A DNA stretch of 64,000 bases from JANYGA01 sp031420415 (lineage in GTDB: Bacteria; Vulcanimicrobiota; Vulcanimicrobiia; Vulcanimicrobiales; Vulcanimicrobiaceae). Shown here piece by piece: positions 34,062 to 42,499 of the stretch. The notes under the pieces are model-generated. The model did no database searches. It saw only the letters and a program-made list of their open reading frames with translations, and was not told where the DNA came from. A program made the position numbers and the translations under genes. How positions within the stretch are numbered: the first letter of the stretch is position 1; the number at the start of each line of letters is the position of its first letter. The stretch lies in NCBI GenBank assembly GCA_031420415.1, contig JANOMT010000014.1, forward strand, positions 1-64,000, given 5' to 3'.

Positions 34062-35266
34062 GCCTTCGCGCTCGATGTGGCAGCCGAGCGTTCGAGCGCG
34101 GCGACACCGGGTAGCGTCTTGCCTTCGAGGAATTCGAGCGTCGCGCCGCCGCCCGTCGACACGTGCGTCATCTTGTCTGCGAAGCCGAGTTCGTGTGCGG
34201 CAGCAGCCGCATCGCCGCCGCCGACGACGGTCGTCGCGCCGTGCGCGGTCGCCTCGGCAATCGCCATACCGACCGTCTTCGTACCGTTGCGATACGGCGC
34301 TTTCTCGAAGACACCCATCGGGCCGTTGAAGACGATCGTTTTTGCCGCACGTAGGACGTCTGCGTATGCAGCCGCCGTCGCGGGCCCTATATCCAGGATC
34401 ATGCGCGAACCGACATCGCCGAGCGCGACGGTCGCCGCTTCGTCGTCCGCATCGAACGCAGACGAGACGACGGCGTCGGTCGGAAGATGGAGCGCTACGT
34501 GCTTGCTTTTTGCGAGCGCGATGATCGCGGTTGCGGGGCCGAGATCGGTGTCTTTAAGACTGGAACCGACATCGACGCCTTGGGCCGCCAGAAACGTATT
34601 GGCCATACCGCCTCCGATGACGAACGCATTCACCTTATCGAGCAGTGCCGTGAAGACGCCGACTTTATCTTTGACCTTCGCGCCACCGATCGCACAGACG
34701 AATGGCGTCTTTGGCGAATGCGTGAGCGCGCCGAGTGCTTTGAGTTCGGCTTCCATCAAAAAACCCGCCGCCGACGGCAGATGGCGCGCGATGCCTTCAG
34801 TCGAGGCGTGCGCGCGATGTGCGGTGCCGAACGCGTCGTTGACGTAAAGATCGCCGAGCGATGCGAGCGCGCGTGCGAACGCATCGTCGTTGCGTTCTTC
34901 CTCGGCGTGGAAGCGCACGTTTTCGAGCAACACGATATCGCCGTCGCTCATGCCCGCCACGGCCGTCTGCGCGATCGGGCCGATGCAGTCTTCGGCGAAG
35001 GCGACATCGATGCCGAGGCGCTTCGAGAGTTCGATTGCGACCGGACGGAGTGAGAGCGCGGGCACGACGGCCCCATCGGGTCGGCCGAGATGCGCGAGCA
35101 CGATCGTGCGCGCGCCACGCGCGTGGAGATCGCGTAGCGTTTCGAGCGCTGCGACGATGCGTGTGGGATCGCCCACGACGCCGTCCTTCATCGGGACGTT
35201 GAGATCTTCGCGTACGATGACGCGCTTACCGCGGACGTCGAGGTCGCGCAAGGTGCGAAATTGCAT
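34058..35266 (-). CDS. pgk: phosphoglycerate kinase
   Basis: Phosphorylates 3-phosphoglycerate in the reductive Calvin step, or makes ATP in glycolysis. It has 402 residues. The N-terminal substrate site is REDLNVPMKDG and HLGRPDG. The C-terminal nucleotide domain has GGAKVKDKVGV and ends in the glycine-rich VVGGGDAAAAAHELG and STGGGATLEFLEG. The start is ATG 35266, six bases after the gap stop; tpiA overlaps its end. Confidence 0.97.
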   Translation of the reverse strand: MQFRTLRDLDVRGKRVIVREDLNVPMKDGVVGDPTRIVAALETLRDLHARGARTIVLAHLGRPDGAVVPALSLRPVAIELSKRLGIDVAFAEDCIGPIAQTAVAGMSDGDIVLLENVRFHAEEERNDDAFARALASLGDLYVNDAFGTAHRAHASTEGIARHLPSAAGFLMEAELKALGALTHSPKTPFVCAIGGAKVKDKVGVFTALLDKVNAFVIGGGMANTFLAAQGVDVGSSLKDTDLGPATAIIALAKSKHVALHLPTDAVVSSAFDADDEAATVALGDVGSRMILDIGPATAAAYADVLRAAKTIVFNGPMGVFEKAPYRNGTKTVGMAIAEATAHGATTVVGGGDAAAAAHELGFADKMTHVSTGGGATLEFLEGKTLPGVAALERSAATSSAKA

Positions 35267-35272
35267 CGCGGG

Positions 35273-36289
35273 TTAGACGGCGGCCGGCAGCTTCGAGAGG
35301 ACCATCTCGGTGACGTCGGCGAGACGGCACGAGTAACCCCATTCGTTGTCGTACCACGCCGCGAGCTGGATCAGGTCGCCTTGCGCGCCGTTGAGTTTGG
35401 AATCGATGATCGAGCTATACGGCGAGCGTTTGAAATCCATCGAGACGAGTTCCTCTTCGCTGTAGCCGACGATGCCTTTGAGATCGCCGCTCGTCGAAGC
35501 CCCGCGCAAGATCGCGTTGAGTTCGTCCTTGGTCGTCGCTTTCTTCACGACCGCGACGAGATAGATCATCGAGACGACCGGCGTGGGAACGCGCAGCGCG
35601 AAACCGTCGAAGGTGCCTTCGATCTCGGGGATCGTGAGGTAGAGCGCTTTCGCTGCGCCCGTCGAGGTCGGCACGATATTGGTCGCGGCGTTGCGCGCGC
35701 GACGCAAGTCCTTGTGCGGCGCGTCGAGGATGTTCTGGTCGTTGGTGTAGGAGTGAATCGTATTCATAAAGCCCTTCACCCAACCGAGTTGGTCGACGAT
35801 GGGCTTGAGCGCGGTCGCGAGACAATTCGTCGTACACGAGGCGTTGGAGATGATGTGGTGCTTCGCGGGATCGTAGGCGCGATGGTTCACGCCGAGGACC
35901 ATCGTGATGTCCTCGCCCTTTGCGGGTGCGGAGATGATGACTTTGCGCGCACCGCCGCCGTCGATGTGGGCGCGCGCTTTCGAGGCGTCCGTGAAGAGAC
36001 CGGTCGATTCGATGACGACGTCGACGCCTAGCGCCCGCCACGGAATCTTGCCCGGATCGCGCTCGGCGAAGACCTTGACCGCCTTACCATCGATCGCGAT
36101 GCCGTCGGCCGTCACTTCGACGTTCCCGTCGAAAGTGCCGTAATTCGAATCGTATTTGAAGAGATGCGCACATTCGGCCGAGCTCGTAAGATCGTTGATC
36201 GCAGCGATTTCGACGCCCGGGTGACGCTCGAGGAGGGCCTTCGTGAAGTTGCGACCGATGCGGCCGAATCCGTTGATACCGATGCGCAA
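35273..36289 (-). CDS. gap: glyceraldehyde-3-phosphate dehydrogenase
   Basis: Type I GAPDH of 338 residues. The Rossmann motif INGFGRIGRN is at the N-terminus, followed by the cofactor-selecting loop INDLTSS. Catalytic Cys152 lies in SNASCTTNC, and the inorganic-phosphate loop is TSTGAAKA. The ATG at 36289 is preceded by GGAGA. It heads the gap-pgk-tpiA-gpmI-pnp run. As the only GAPDH seen here it could serve both directions; cofactor preference (NAD or NADP) cannot be settled by eye. Confidence 0.96.
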   Translation of the reverse strand: MRIGINGFGRIGRNFTKALLERHPGVEIAAINDLTSSAECAHLFKYDSNYGTFDGNVEVTADGIAIDGKAVKVFAERDPGKIPWRALGVDVVIESTGLFTDASKARAHIDGGGARKVIISAPAKGEDITMVLGVNHRAYDPAKHHIISNASCTTNCLATALKPIVDQLGWVKGFMNTIHSYTNDQNILDAPHKDLRRARNAATNIVPTSTGAAKALYLTIPEIEGTFDGFALRVPTPVVSMIYLVAVVKKATTKDELNAILRGASTSGDLKGIVGYSEEELVSMDFKRSPYSSIIDSKLNGAQGDLIQLAAWYDNEWGYSCRLADVTEMVLSKLPAAV

Positions 36290-36412
36290 GAACGTCTCCT
36301 ACAAGTGAATGAAAAGGACGACCGCGCGAAGCCGGTCGAGGAGCAACTCGTTACCCGACGCTCGGCCGGGAGCCCTTTTTTCGTGCGCTCCAGCACGTTT
36401 CGGTTGCCCGCA

Positions 36413-37276
36413 TCAACCCGCGCTCGCGAGTTCGCGCGCGATGCGAAGAAGGGCCGCGATGCGACCGTTGATCGTCGATTTCTGAGCCGGTGGGGTGCAG
36501 CGGCGCCCGAGTTCGGCGAGCGTTTCGGTGGGGTGCGCGAGTCGTAATTCGGCGGCCTCGCGAAGCGGTTTCGAGAGGTGGCGTAAGCCATACGCCTCGA
36601 CGACGTACGCGATCGCCTCGCGCTGCGCGGCGGCAGCACTCATCGCGCGATCGACGTTGGCGGCTTCCGTGTTCACGAGTCGATGGATGCGATTCTTCGT
36701 CTCTTTGAGCGCGCGAATATCTTCGAGTTGGAGGACGGCGTGCGACGCGCCGACGACGGCGAGAACCTGCGTGATCGCGTCGATATTTTTGAAGTACACG
36801 ATGCGCTTGCCCTTACGCGGCGCGATTTTCGGATCGAGGCCTTCAGCGCGTAAGAGGGCGACGAGGCGACCCGTTCGTTCGTCGCTCGGCGGCACGAACT
36901 CGACGTGATAGCCACGCGCGGGCGATGCGAGCGATCCGCACGCGAGAAACGCGCCGCGAAGCTCCATTCGTCGATCGCAGCGGTGCTTCGGCAATGTGTG
37001 CGACGGCGACGGTGTCGTCGCATCGATCTCGTACGTCGGGAAGCGGACGAGTCGCTTGCCCGGTACCTTGCGAATCTCGCGTTCTTTGCGATCGTCCATG
37101 AGCGACCACGCGAGACGCGCGAGTGCGGAGCGTTGCGTGCGAAAGATGCTGGAACCCTCGGCGCTTCCGAACTGCAGGAGGCCATCGAGAAGCGCCGCAC
37201 GGCAATGCGGTTGCGATACGACTTCGCGTGCGAGCGCGTCTTTCGCATCGCCGGAGAGCGTCGAGGTGCCGCTCAC
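36413..37276 (-). CDS. whiA: WhiA family DNA-binding protein
   Basis: WhiA homologue of 287 residues. Two degenerate LAGLIDADG-like repeats form the N-terminal part (CRAALLDGLLQFG; RRMELRGAFLACGSLASP then YHVEFVPP). The middle is a segment with NRIHRLVNTEAANVDR. The C-terminal HTH is LRLAHPTETLAELGRR followed by STINGRIAALL. In Gram-positive bacteria WhiA links cell division, sporulation and metabolism. Outside them it is uncommon. Here it sits just upstream of gap, whereas Firmicutes usually place it with rapZ and yvcK, neither of which is nearby. It starts at GTG 37276. Confidence 0.92.
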   Translation of the reverse strand: MSGTSTLSGDAKDALAREVVSQPHCRAALLDGLLQFGSAEGSSIFRTQRSALARLAWSLMDDRKEREIRKVPGKRLVRFPTYEIDATTPSPSHTLPKHRCDRRMELRGAFLACGSLASPARGYHVEFVPPSDERTGRLVALLRAEGLDPKIAPRKGKRIVYFKNIDAITQVLAVVGASHAVLQLEDIRALKETKNRIHRLVNTEAANVDRAMSAAAAQREAIAYVVEAYGLRHLSKPLREAAELRLAHPTETLAELGRRCTPPAQKSTINGRIAALLRIARELASAG

Positions 37277-37288
37277 GTGACGCGCAGG

Positions 37289-37567
37289 CTAGCCGAGCCA
37301 ATCGACGGGTTCGTCTTTGCGTTCGCCGACGATCTCATACATCGGGATATCTTTGAGCGCGGGCGTCACTTTGAGCGGCACGTGCAAGATCTTGACGGTG
37401 AGAAATTTGCGCGAGTAGTGCAACTCGATCACGTCGCCGACTTGGACATCGTAACCTGGCTTGAGCGGCCGCCCACCGATCGAGATGCGCCCGTTGACGA
37501 GCGCCTCGTGTGCCTCGCTACGGCGCTTGGCGAGGCGCGAGACCTTTAAGTACTTATCGATTCTCAT
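37289..37567 (-). CDS. S4-domain RNA-binding protein, RqcP/YabO-like
   Basis: A 92-residue protein with an S4 fold at residues 1-60: MRIDKYLKVSRLAKRRSEAHEAL is the RNA-binding helix pair, followed by NGRISIGGRPLKPGYDVQVGD. Small S4 proteins of this type (RqcP) act with RqcH in ribosome quality control; other members bind 23S rRNA. A short C-terminal extension ends in VDWLG. It starts at ATG 37567, 12 bases after the Kal-like gene, and is followed by whiA. Confidence 0.88.
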   Translation of the reverse strand: MRIDKYLKVSRLAKRRSEAHEALVNGRISIGGRPLKPGYDVQVGDVIELHYSRKFLTVKILHVPLKVTPALKDIPMYEIVGERKDEPVDWLG

Positions 37568-37579
37568 GATCGTATCGCT

Positions 37580-37993
37580 TCATTTCATCTTCGGTACGAC
37601 GCATGTGCCGCGCGCGCGAGCGACGATGACGGGTTCTGCGAGGACGTCGGCCGCACTCGGCGTTCGGTCGGGACGCGCGACGATGACCTTGACCGCATCG
37701 AACGTCATTTCGCGCGAGCGCGCGCCGCGGCGGACGATGCGGCCGGTGGCCTCGATATAATCGCCCGCGTACACGGGTGCGAGAAATTCGACCGACGTGT
37801 AACTCGCGAAGAGCCCCTCGTCGCCCGATTCGCGGATGCACAACTCGGTTGCGAGGTCGCCGAAGAGCGCGAGCATCCGCGCGCCGTCGACGAGATCGCC
37901 GCCGTAGTGCGCGTCGTGCGCGGACATGCGCACCCGCAGACGTGCCGTCGGCATCTCGCTGACGCGGGGCACGGAATCGTCGTCGTCGCTCAC
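37580..37993 (-). CDS. hotdog-fold protein, 3-aminobutyryl-CoA ammonia-lyase-like
   Basis: Hotdog-fold protein of 137 residues. The segments RMSAHDAHYGGDLVDGARML, LFGDLATELCIRESGDEGLF, YTSVEFLAPVYAGDYIEA and RARGTCVVPK match the Kal family, which removes ammonia from 3-aminobutyryl-CoA in lysine fermentation. None of the other lysine-fermentation genes (kamA, kamD, kce, kdd) is nearby, so a related CoA-ester role is equally possible. Its GTG start overlaps the mazG stop by 4 bases. Confidence 0.78.
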   Translation of the reverse strand: MSDDDDSVPRVSEMPTARLRVRMSAHDAHYGGDLVDGARMLALFGDLATELCIRESGDEGLFASYTSVEFLAPVYAGDYIEATGRIVRRGARSREMTFDAVKVIVARPDRTPSAADVLAEPVIVARARGTCVVPKMK

Positions 37994-39177
37994 GCGGCCT
38001 GCGTCTTCGCAAGCTGCCAGAGTTCTTCGAGTTCGTCGAGTGAGTAATCGCCGAGTTTGCGCCCTTCGGTTTCTGCGCGCCGTTCCATAAAAGAAAAGCG
38101 GCGATAGAATTTATCGTTCGCGTCGCGCATCGCACCTTCGGCATCGACGCCGAGCGCGCGCGCGAGATTGACGACCGTGAAGATCACGTCGCCGAGTTCT
38201 TCGCGGATCGCGCGCGGGTCGTTCTCGCGGCGCGCTTCTTCGAGTTCGGCGACTTCCTCGACGAGCTTGGCACGAATGCCGTCGATGTGCGGCCAATCGA
38301 AGCCGACGCGCGCGGCCTTATCCTGCATCTTCTGACCGCGTTGCAAGCCGCCGAGACCGCGCGGAATTCCGTCGAGCCGACTCGTGCGTTTCGCGGCGGA
38401 CGGCTCGAGCGATTTGAGCTGCTCCCAATTTTGCCAGACTTCCGCGACATTCGCGACCGCGGCATCGCCGAAGACGTGTGGGTGCCGACGGATCATCTTA
38501 TTCGAGAGCCCGTCGACGACATCGGCGATTGAAAATTTGCCGCGCTCTGTCGCGAGTTGCGCGTGAAAGACGATCTGTAACAAGAGATCGCCGAGCTCTT
38601 CGCAGAGATCGTTGTCGCTGTGTTCTTCGATCGCATCGGCAACTTCGTATGACTCTTCGATGAGATACGGTACGAGCGATTCGTGCGTCTGCTCGCGATC
38701 CCAGGGACACGTCATGCGCAGGCGCGCCATCACTTCGATGAGGTCGGGCCACGTATAGTGCGCGGACATCGGCGGTAGCGGCACGAGCGGCATCGCGATC
38801 GCAGCGGAGAGCGTCGCGCGCGGCATGCCGGGCACGAGTTCGGTGCGCGTCCCGGCGCGCTCGAGCGCGCGCAAGAGCAGCGGCAAGCCCGGAAAATCGG
38901 AGAGCGGGTTGCCGAGTACGCCGATCGCGAGATCGGCTCCGTCGAGCGTCGCGACGAATGCATCGATCGCATCGCTCGAGCCGCGGACGAAGAGCGCCGC
39001 ATCGGCGACGCGATCGCGCAGCAACGTCACACCTTCGCTTTCGAGGAAAAGCGCGAGCTCGGGCGGGGCGAGCAGCGTAACGGCGCGACCGACCGCGCGG
39101 AGCGCTTCGAGGCTTCCGAGCGTGATGAGATCGGGGTCGCCGGGTCCGAGGCCGACGATGCGAATGAGGCTTGGCAT
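37990..39177 (-). CDS. mazG: MazG-family NTP pyrophosphohydrolase fused to a tetrapyrrole-methylase-like domain
   Basis: A 395-residue two-domain protein like Bacillus YabN. Residues 1 to about 130 form a SAM-methylase-like fold (IVGLGPGDPDLITLGSLEAL). Residues about 140-395 contain two MazG units: CPWDREQTHESLVPYLIEE with EELGDLLLQIVFHA, and a second with KLVEEVAELEEA and EELGDVIFTVVN. The acidic metal-binding residues are intact in both. It hydrolyses NTPs to NMPs and acts as a house-cleaning enzyme. It is the first gene after the prsA terminator on this strand. Confidence 0.93.
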   Translation of the reverse strand: MPSLIRIVGLGPGDPDLITLGSLEALRAVGRAVTLLAPPELALFLESEGVTLLRDRVADAALFVRGSSDAIDAFVATLDGADLAIGVLGNPLSDFPGLPLLLRALERAGTRTELVPGMPRATLSAAIAMPLVPLPPMSAHYTWPDLIEVMARLRMTCPWDREQTHESLVPYLIEESYEVADAIEEHSDNDLCEELGDLLLQIVFHAQLATERGKFSIADVVDGLSNKMIRRHPHVFGDAAVANVAEVWQNWEQLKSLEPSAAKRTSRLDGIPRGLGGLQRGQKMQDKAARVGFDWPHIDGIRAKLVEEVAELEEARRENDPRAIREELGDVIFTVVNLARALGVDAEGAMRDANDKFYRRFSFMERRAETEGRKLGDYSLDELEELWQLAKTQAA

Positions 39178-39194
39178 ACCGTTAGCGTGTCCTC

Positions 39195-39232
39195 AAAAAG
39201 AAAATCCCCAGGCCGCGTTGCGACTCGGGGAT
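39195..39232 (-). terminator. Rho-independent terminator after the PPIase gene
   Basis: Read on the minus strand, ATCCCC (39232-39227) pairs with GGGGAT (39209-39204) and is followed directly by a T-rich run (TTTTCTTTTT, 39203-39194). It lies 36 bases beyond the PPIase stop and separates that gene from mazG. Confidence 0.82.
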
Positions 39233-39267
39233 CCGTCGTTCGCCGTACGATACGACCGTTCTTATCG

Positions 39268-40236
39268 TTACTTGGCGGAGGGCGCGGCGCTGGGAACGGC
39301 GGCTGCGGAGGCCGCGGGTGCGGCCGAGGCCGTCGTCGGTGCGGGCGCGGGCGGTAGCGCGTCCTTGAGCTTATCGTCGTAGATTTCGATTTTTGCTTTG
39401 CCGCGTAGGCCAGCGAGGAACTGCGGGATCTGCTGTTGATCTTGCTGCTGCGTCAGGAGCGTCTTGATCTTCTCGCCCGAAGTCGCGATCGTCGCGATGG
39501 TCGCGGGCTTTTTCTCTTCGACTTCGATAATGTGAAAGCCGAAGGGCGATTTTATGGGCGGCCCGACGACGCCGATCTTCTGCGAGAAAGCGGCGGCTTG
39601 GAACGCGGGCACCATCTGGCCCTTTGCGAAAAAGCCAAGCTCACCGCCTTTGTCCTTGCTCGAGGGATCGGTTGAGTAGAGCTTCGCGAGGTCTTCGAAT
39701 TTCGTCCCGCTCTTGAGCTTCGCTTCGACTTCGCTCGCCTTGCCCGCATCGGCCACGAGGATGTGACGCGCGCGAACCTGTTCTGCGGTGTCCAGCGTTG
39801 CGTGATTTTTATCGAGATATGCTTTGATGACGGCGTCGCTTATCTTGACGTTCGCACCGACGGCTTTTTCGACGATGAGCTGCTGCTTGAGGATTTTGCG
39901 AACGTCGGGTTCGGTAAGATTCTGCGCTTTGAGGATCTGTTCGAACTGACCCGGCGGGTATTTTGCCTTGATCTCGTCTTCTTTTTTGGAGATCTCGGCA
40001 TCGGAGATGTCGATGTGACTATCCGCCGCATATTGATCGATTAGCGCACTTTGCACGAGCTGGTTGAGCGCGGCCTTGCCCGCAGGGCCGGCTTCGAGCT
40101 TCCCGTCGTAGTCGGCGCGCGAAATCTTCGTGCCATTCACGCTTGCGACATCGGCCGATGTCGAACCGGAAGAACAACCGGCGACCGTGAAACCGAGGAC
40201 GGCGGTGGCCACGAGGGCCAGAACGCGATTGGACAT
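39268..40236 (-). CDS. PrsA/SurA-like lipoprotein peptidyl-prolyl isomerase
   Basis: Exported foldase of 322 residues. A lipoprotein signal peptide ends in the lipobox VAGC (about residues 18-21). A SurA-N-like region follows (about 30-140: NGTKISRADYDGKL, LVQSALIDQYAADSHIDI). A parvulin domain spans about 150-250 (VRARHILVADAGKA, DPSSKDKGGELGFFAKG, FGFHIIEVEEKKP). The tail is rich in Ala, Pro and Ser. ATG 40236 follows GGGAG. It is a single-gene unit closed by the terminator at 39195-39232. Membrane-anchored in the periplasm, it may assist outer-membrane or secreted proteins. Confidence 0.92.
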   Translation of the reverse strand: MSNRVLALVATAVLGFTVAGCSSGSTSADVASVNGTKISRADYDGKLEAGPAGKAALNQLVQSALIDQYAADSHIDISDAEISKKEDEIKAKYPPGQFEQILKAQNLTEPDVRKILKQQLIVEKAVGANVKISDAVIKAYLDKNHATLDTAEQVRARHILVADAGKASEVEAKLKSGTKFEDLAKLYSTDPSSKDKGGELGFFAKGQMVPAFQAAAFSQKIGVVGPPIKSPFGFHIIEVEEKKPATIATIATSGEKIKTLLTQQQDQQQIPQFLAGLRGKAKIEIYDDKLKDALPPAPAPTTASAAPAASAAAVPSAAPSAK

Positions 40237-40427
40237 CAAAAACTCCCGAGCGAACATAAAAGCGCGGAGCCGCATCGGTCTCCGCAAACGCTTTACGCTT
40301 CGGCCGCCTGCCTGCGAGCCTCCTGCCGAATCTTTACATAGCCTCGAGCCGCGCGCTCCGGGAACAATTTTTTATCGCGTTCGAACGGTGAGCGGAGCGT
40401 GTTTGCTCTGTGGCGTATGCCGCGGCG

Positions 40428-42491
40428 ATGATGCGTTCGTTTTCGGTCGCCCTCATTTTCATATTTTGCGCCGCTACGGCGGGTGCGCGTGCCGACGAGG
40501 GGATGTGGACGCTCGACGCATTCCCGTCCGCAAAGGTGAAGGCGACGTACGGCGTCAGTCCCCCGCAAGCGTTCCTCGACCACATCCGGTCGAGTACGGC
40601 GCGCATCGCGGGCGGCTGCTCGTCGTCATTCATCTCACCGCACGGGCTCGTAATGACCAATCATCACTGCGTCGTCGAGTGCGTCGGGCAGTTATCGACG
40701 GCCCAAAAGGACTTCGTCGCAACGGGATTTTACGCTAAACGCTCTGAGGACGAAGTGAAGTGCCCGGGCTTCGAACTCGATCGCCTCGACCGCATCGACG
40801 ACGTGACCGCAGCGGTCCGCGCGGCGACGGCGGGAAAGTCCGGCCGCACGCTCGTCGACGCGCGCAACGCCGAGGACGCGAAGCTTTCGTCGAGTTGTGG
40901 CTCGAGCGCAGATGTGCGCTGCGACGTCGTCGATCTCTATCACGGCGGTCTCTACAAACTCTACCATTACCGCCGATTCACGGACGTTCGTTTGGCATTC
41001 GCACCGGAGTACGCCGTCGCACAATTCGGAGGCGACCCCGACAACTTCAATTTCCCGCGCTACGATTTCGACATCGGTCTCGTGCGCGCGTACGACAACG
41101 GCGTTCCGGCAGCGACGCCCGAGTTTTTGCATTGGAGTCGGAACGGCTCGAAGCCGGGCCAGCTCGTCTTCGTCGCCGGTAATCCCGGAGCGACACGGCG
41201 TCTCTTGACGGTATCGCAGCTGGTCGCATTGCGCGACCGGCGCAACGTGCTCGCCCTGCGCGATATCGCGGAGTTCCGCGGCCAGCTCGAAGAGTACCAG
41301 ACCCTTGGGCCCGAACAACGTCGCCAGACGAACGAGACGCTTTTCGGCTACGAAAATTACTATAAGTCGTTGATCGGCAACGAGAACGCGCTGCTCGATC
41401 CGGTCTTCTTCGCGCGTAAAGTCGCCGAGGAGCGGGCGCTACGCGTTGCCTTCGCTCGTGATCCCGCGCTCGCAAAGCGGACCTCGGATGACTACGCAGC
41501 CATCGACCGCGCACTCGCCGTCGCCAACGTGATCTCCACGCGCACGAACTACGTCGCGAACGGGCCGCAAGTGCAACTCGTCCAGTGGGCGCTCCAGCTC
41601 GTACAGTTGCCGAAAGAAAAAGCGAAGCCGTCGGGGCAGCGGCTTCCCGAATATAGCGACGCGAGATTGGTGACGCTGCCCGAAGAACTTTTGGCACCGA
41701 TCCCCACGTATCCGGGCCCAGACGAACTCCAACTTGCCTTTTACGCCAAGCTCGCACGCGAAAATCTCGGCACTGACGATCCGTTCGTCAAGCGCCTTCT
41801 CGGAGTGAAAACGCCCCGGGCATGGGCGCACGACCTCATCTCGGGCACGAAACTTGGCGACGTTGCCGTTCGCAAAGCGCTCTACGACGGAGGGCAGCCG
41901 GCAATCGATGCCTCGACCGATCCGCTCATCCGTTTCGTCGCCGCCTTCGAACCCGATATTCGGGCGGCTCGGAAACGTTTCGAGGACGAAGTCGACGCGC
42001 CGATCGCCAAAGCGAGTGAAGATCTCGCGAGCGCACGCTTCAAAATAACGGGCACGTCGGTCGATCCCGATGCCACCTTCACCCTACGCCTGAGCTACGG
42101 CCGGGTCGCTGGGTTCACCGATGCAAACGGCGTCGACGTCCAGCCGTATACGACGGTCGGTGGGCTTTTCGGGCGTGCGACTCCTAGCGAACCCTACGCG
42201 CTCCCGCAATCGTGGCTGGATGCGAAACCCGCGCTCGACCTCACGACTCCGATGAATCTTTCGACGACCAACGACATCATCGGTGGCAATTCCGGCAGTC
42301 CGCTCGTCGATATGAAGGGCGACGTCGTCGGGCTGATCTTCGACGGCAACATCTTCTCACTCGGCGGTGATTTTGGTTACGACGGCCGCGTCAATCGCGC
42401 GGTCGCCGTCGATAGCCGCGCGCTCCTGCTCGGGCTCACGTCGGTCTATCACGCAGATCGGCTCGCGAACGAAATCGTCGTCGGCGATTAG
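40428..42491 (+). CDS. S46-family dipeptidyl peptidase (exported)
   Basis: Secreted serine peptidase of the DPP7/DPP11 type, 687 residues. A signal peptide spans about 1-22 (ending near ARADEG). Typical start of the mature protein is GMWTLDAFP. The catalytic histidine lies in MTNHHCV (about residue 79) and the serine in GGNSGSP (about 622). GGCSSSFISPHGL and FGGDPDNFNFPRY are further S46 blocks. These enzymes release dipeptides in the periplasm and allow growth on peptides. Start is either ATG 40428 or the adjacent 40431. It is a lone gene divergent from prsA. Confidence 0.93.
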   Translation: MMRSFSVALIFIFCAATAGARADEGMWTLDAFPSAKVKATYGVSPPQAFLDHIRSSTARIAGGCSSSFISPHGLVMTNHHCVVECVGQLSTAQKDFVATGFYAKRSEDEVKCPGFELDRLDRIDDVTAAVRAATAGKSGRTLVDARNAEDAKLSSSCGSSADVRCDVVDLYHGGLYKLYHYRRFTDVRLAFAPEYAVAQFGGDPDNFNFPRYDFDIGLVRAYDNGVPAATPEFLHWSRNGSKPGQLVFVAGNPGATRRLLTVSQLVALRDRRNVLALRDIAEFRGQLEEYQTLGPEQRRQTNETLFGYENYYKSLIGNENALLDPVFFARKVAEERALRVAFARDPALAKRTSDDYAAIDRALAVANVISTRTNYVANGPQVQLVQWALQLVQLPKEKAKPSGQRLPEYSDARLVTLPEELLAPIPTYPGPDELQLAFYAKLARENLGTDDPFVKRLLGVKTPRAWAHDLISGTKLGDVAVRKALYDGGQPAIDASTDPLIRFVAAFEPDIRAARKRFEDEVDAPIAKASEDLASARFKITGTSVDPDATFTLRLSYGRVAGFTDANGVDVQPYTTVGGLFGRATPSEPYALPQSWLDAKPALDLTTPMNLSTTNDIIGGNSGSPLVDMKGDVVGLIFDGNIFSLGGDFGYDGRVNRAVAVDSRALLLGLTSVYHADRLANEIVVGD

Positions 42492-42499
42492 CCGGGAGG

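Noticed and set aside
36365..36386. GC dyad followed by six T on the plus strand, between gap and whiA
   Set aside because: The T-run is on the strand opposite to the local genes, so it cannot terminate them. The stem is only four base pairs.
40258..40296. Hairpin GCGGAG...CTCCGC just upstream of the prsA-like gene
   Set aside because: Six base pairs with a short T-run. It lies in the divergent promoter region where no terminator is expected, and no known riboswitch pattern is seen.
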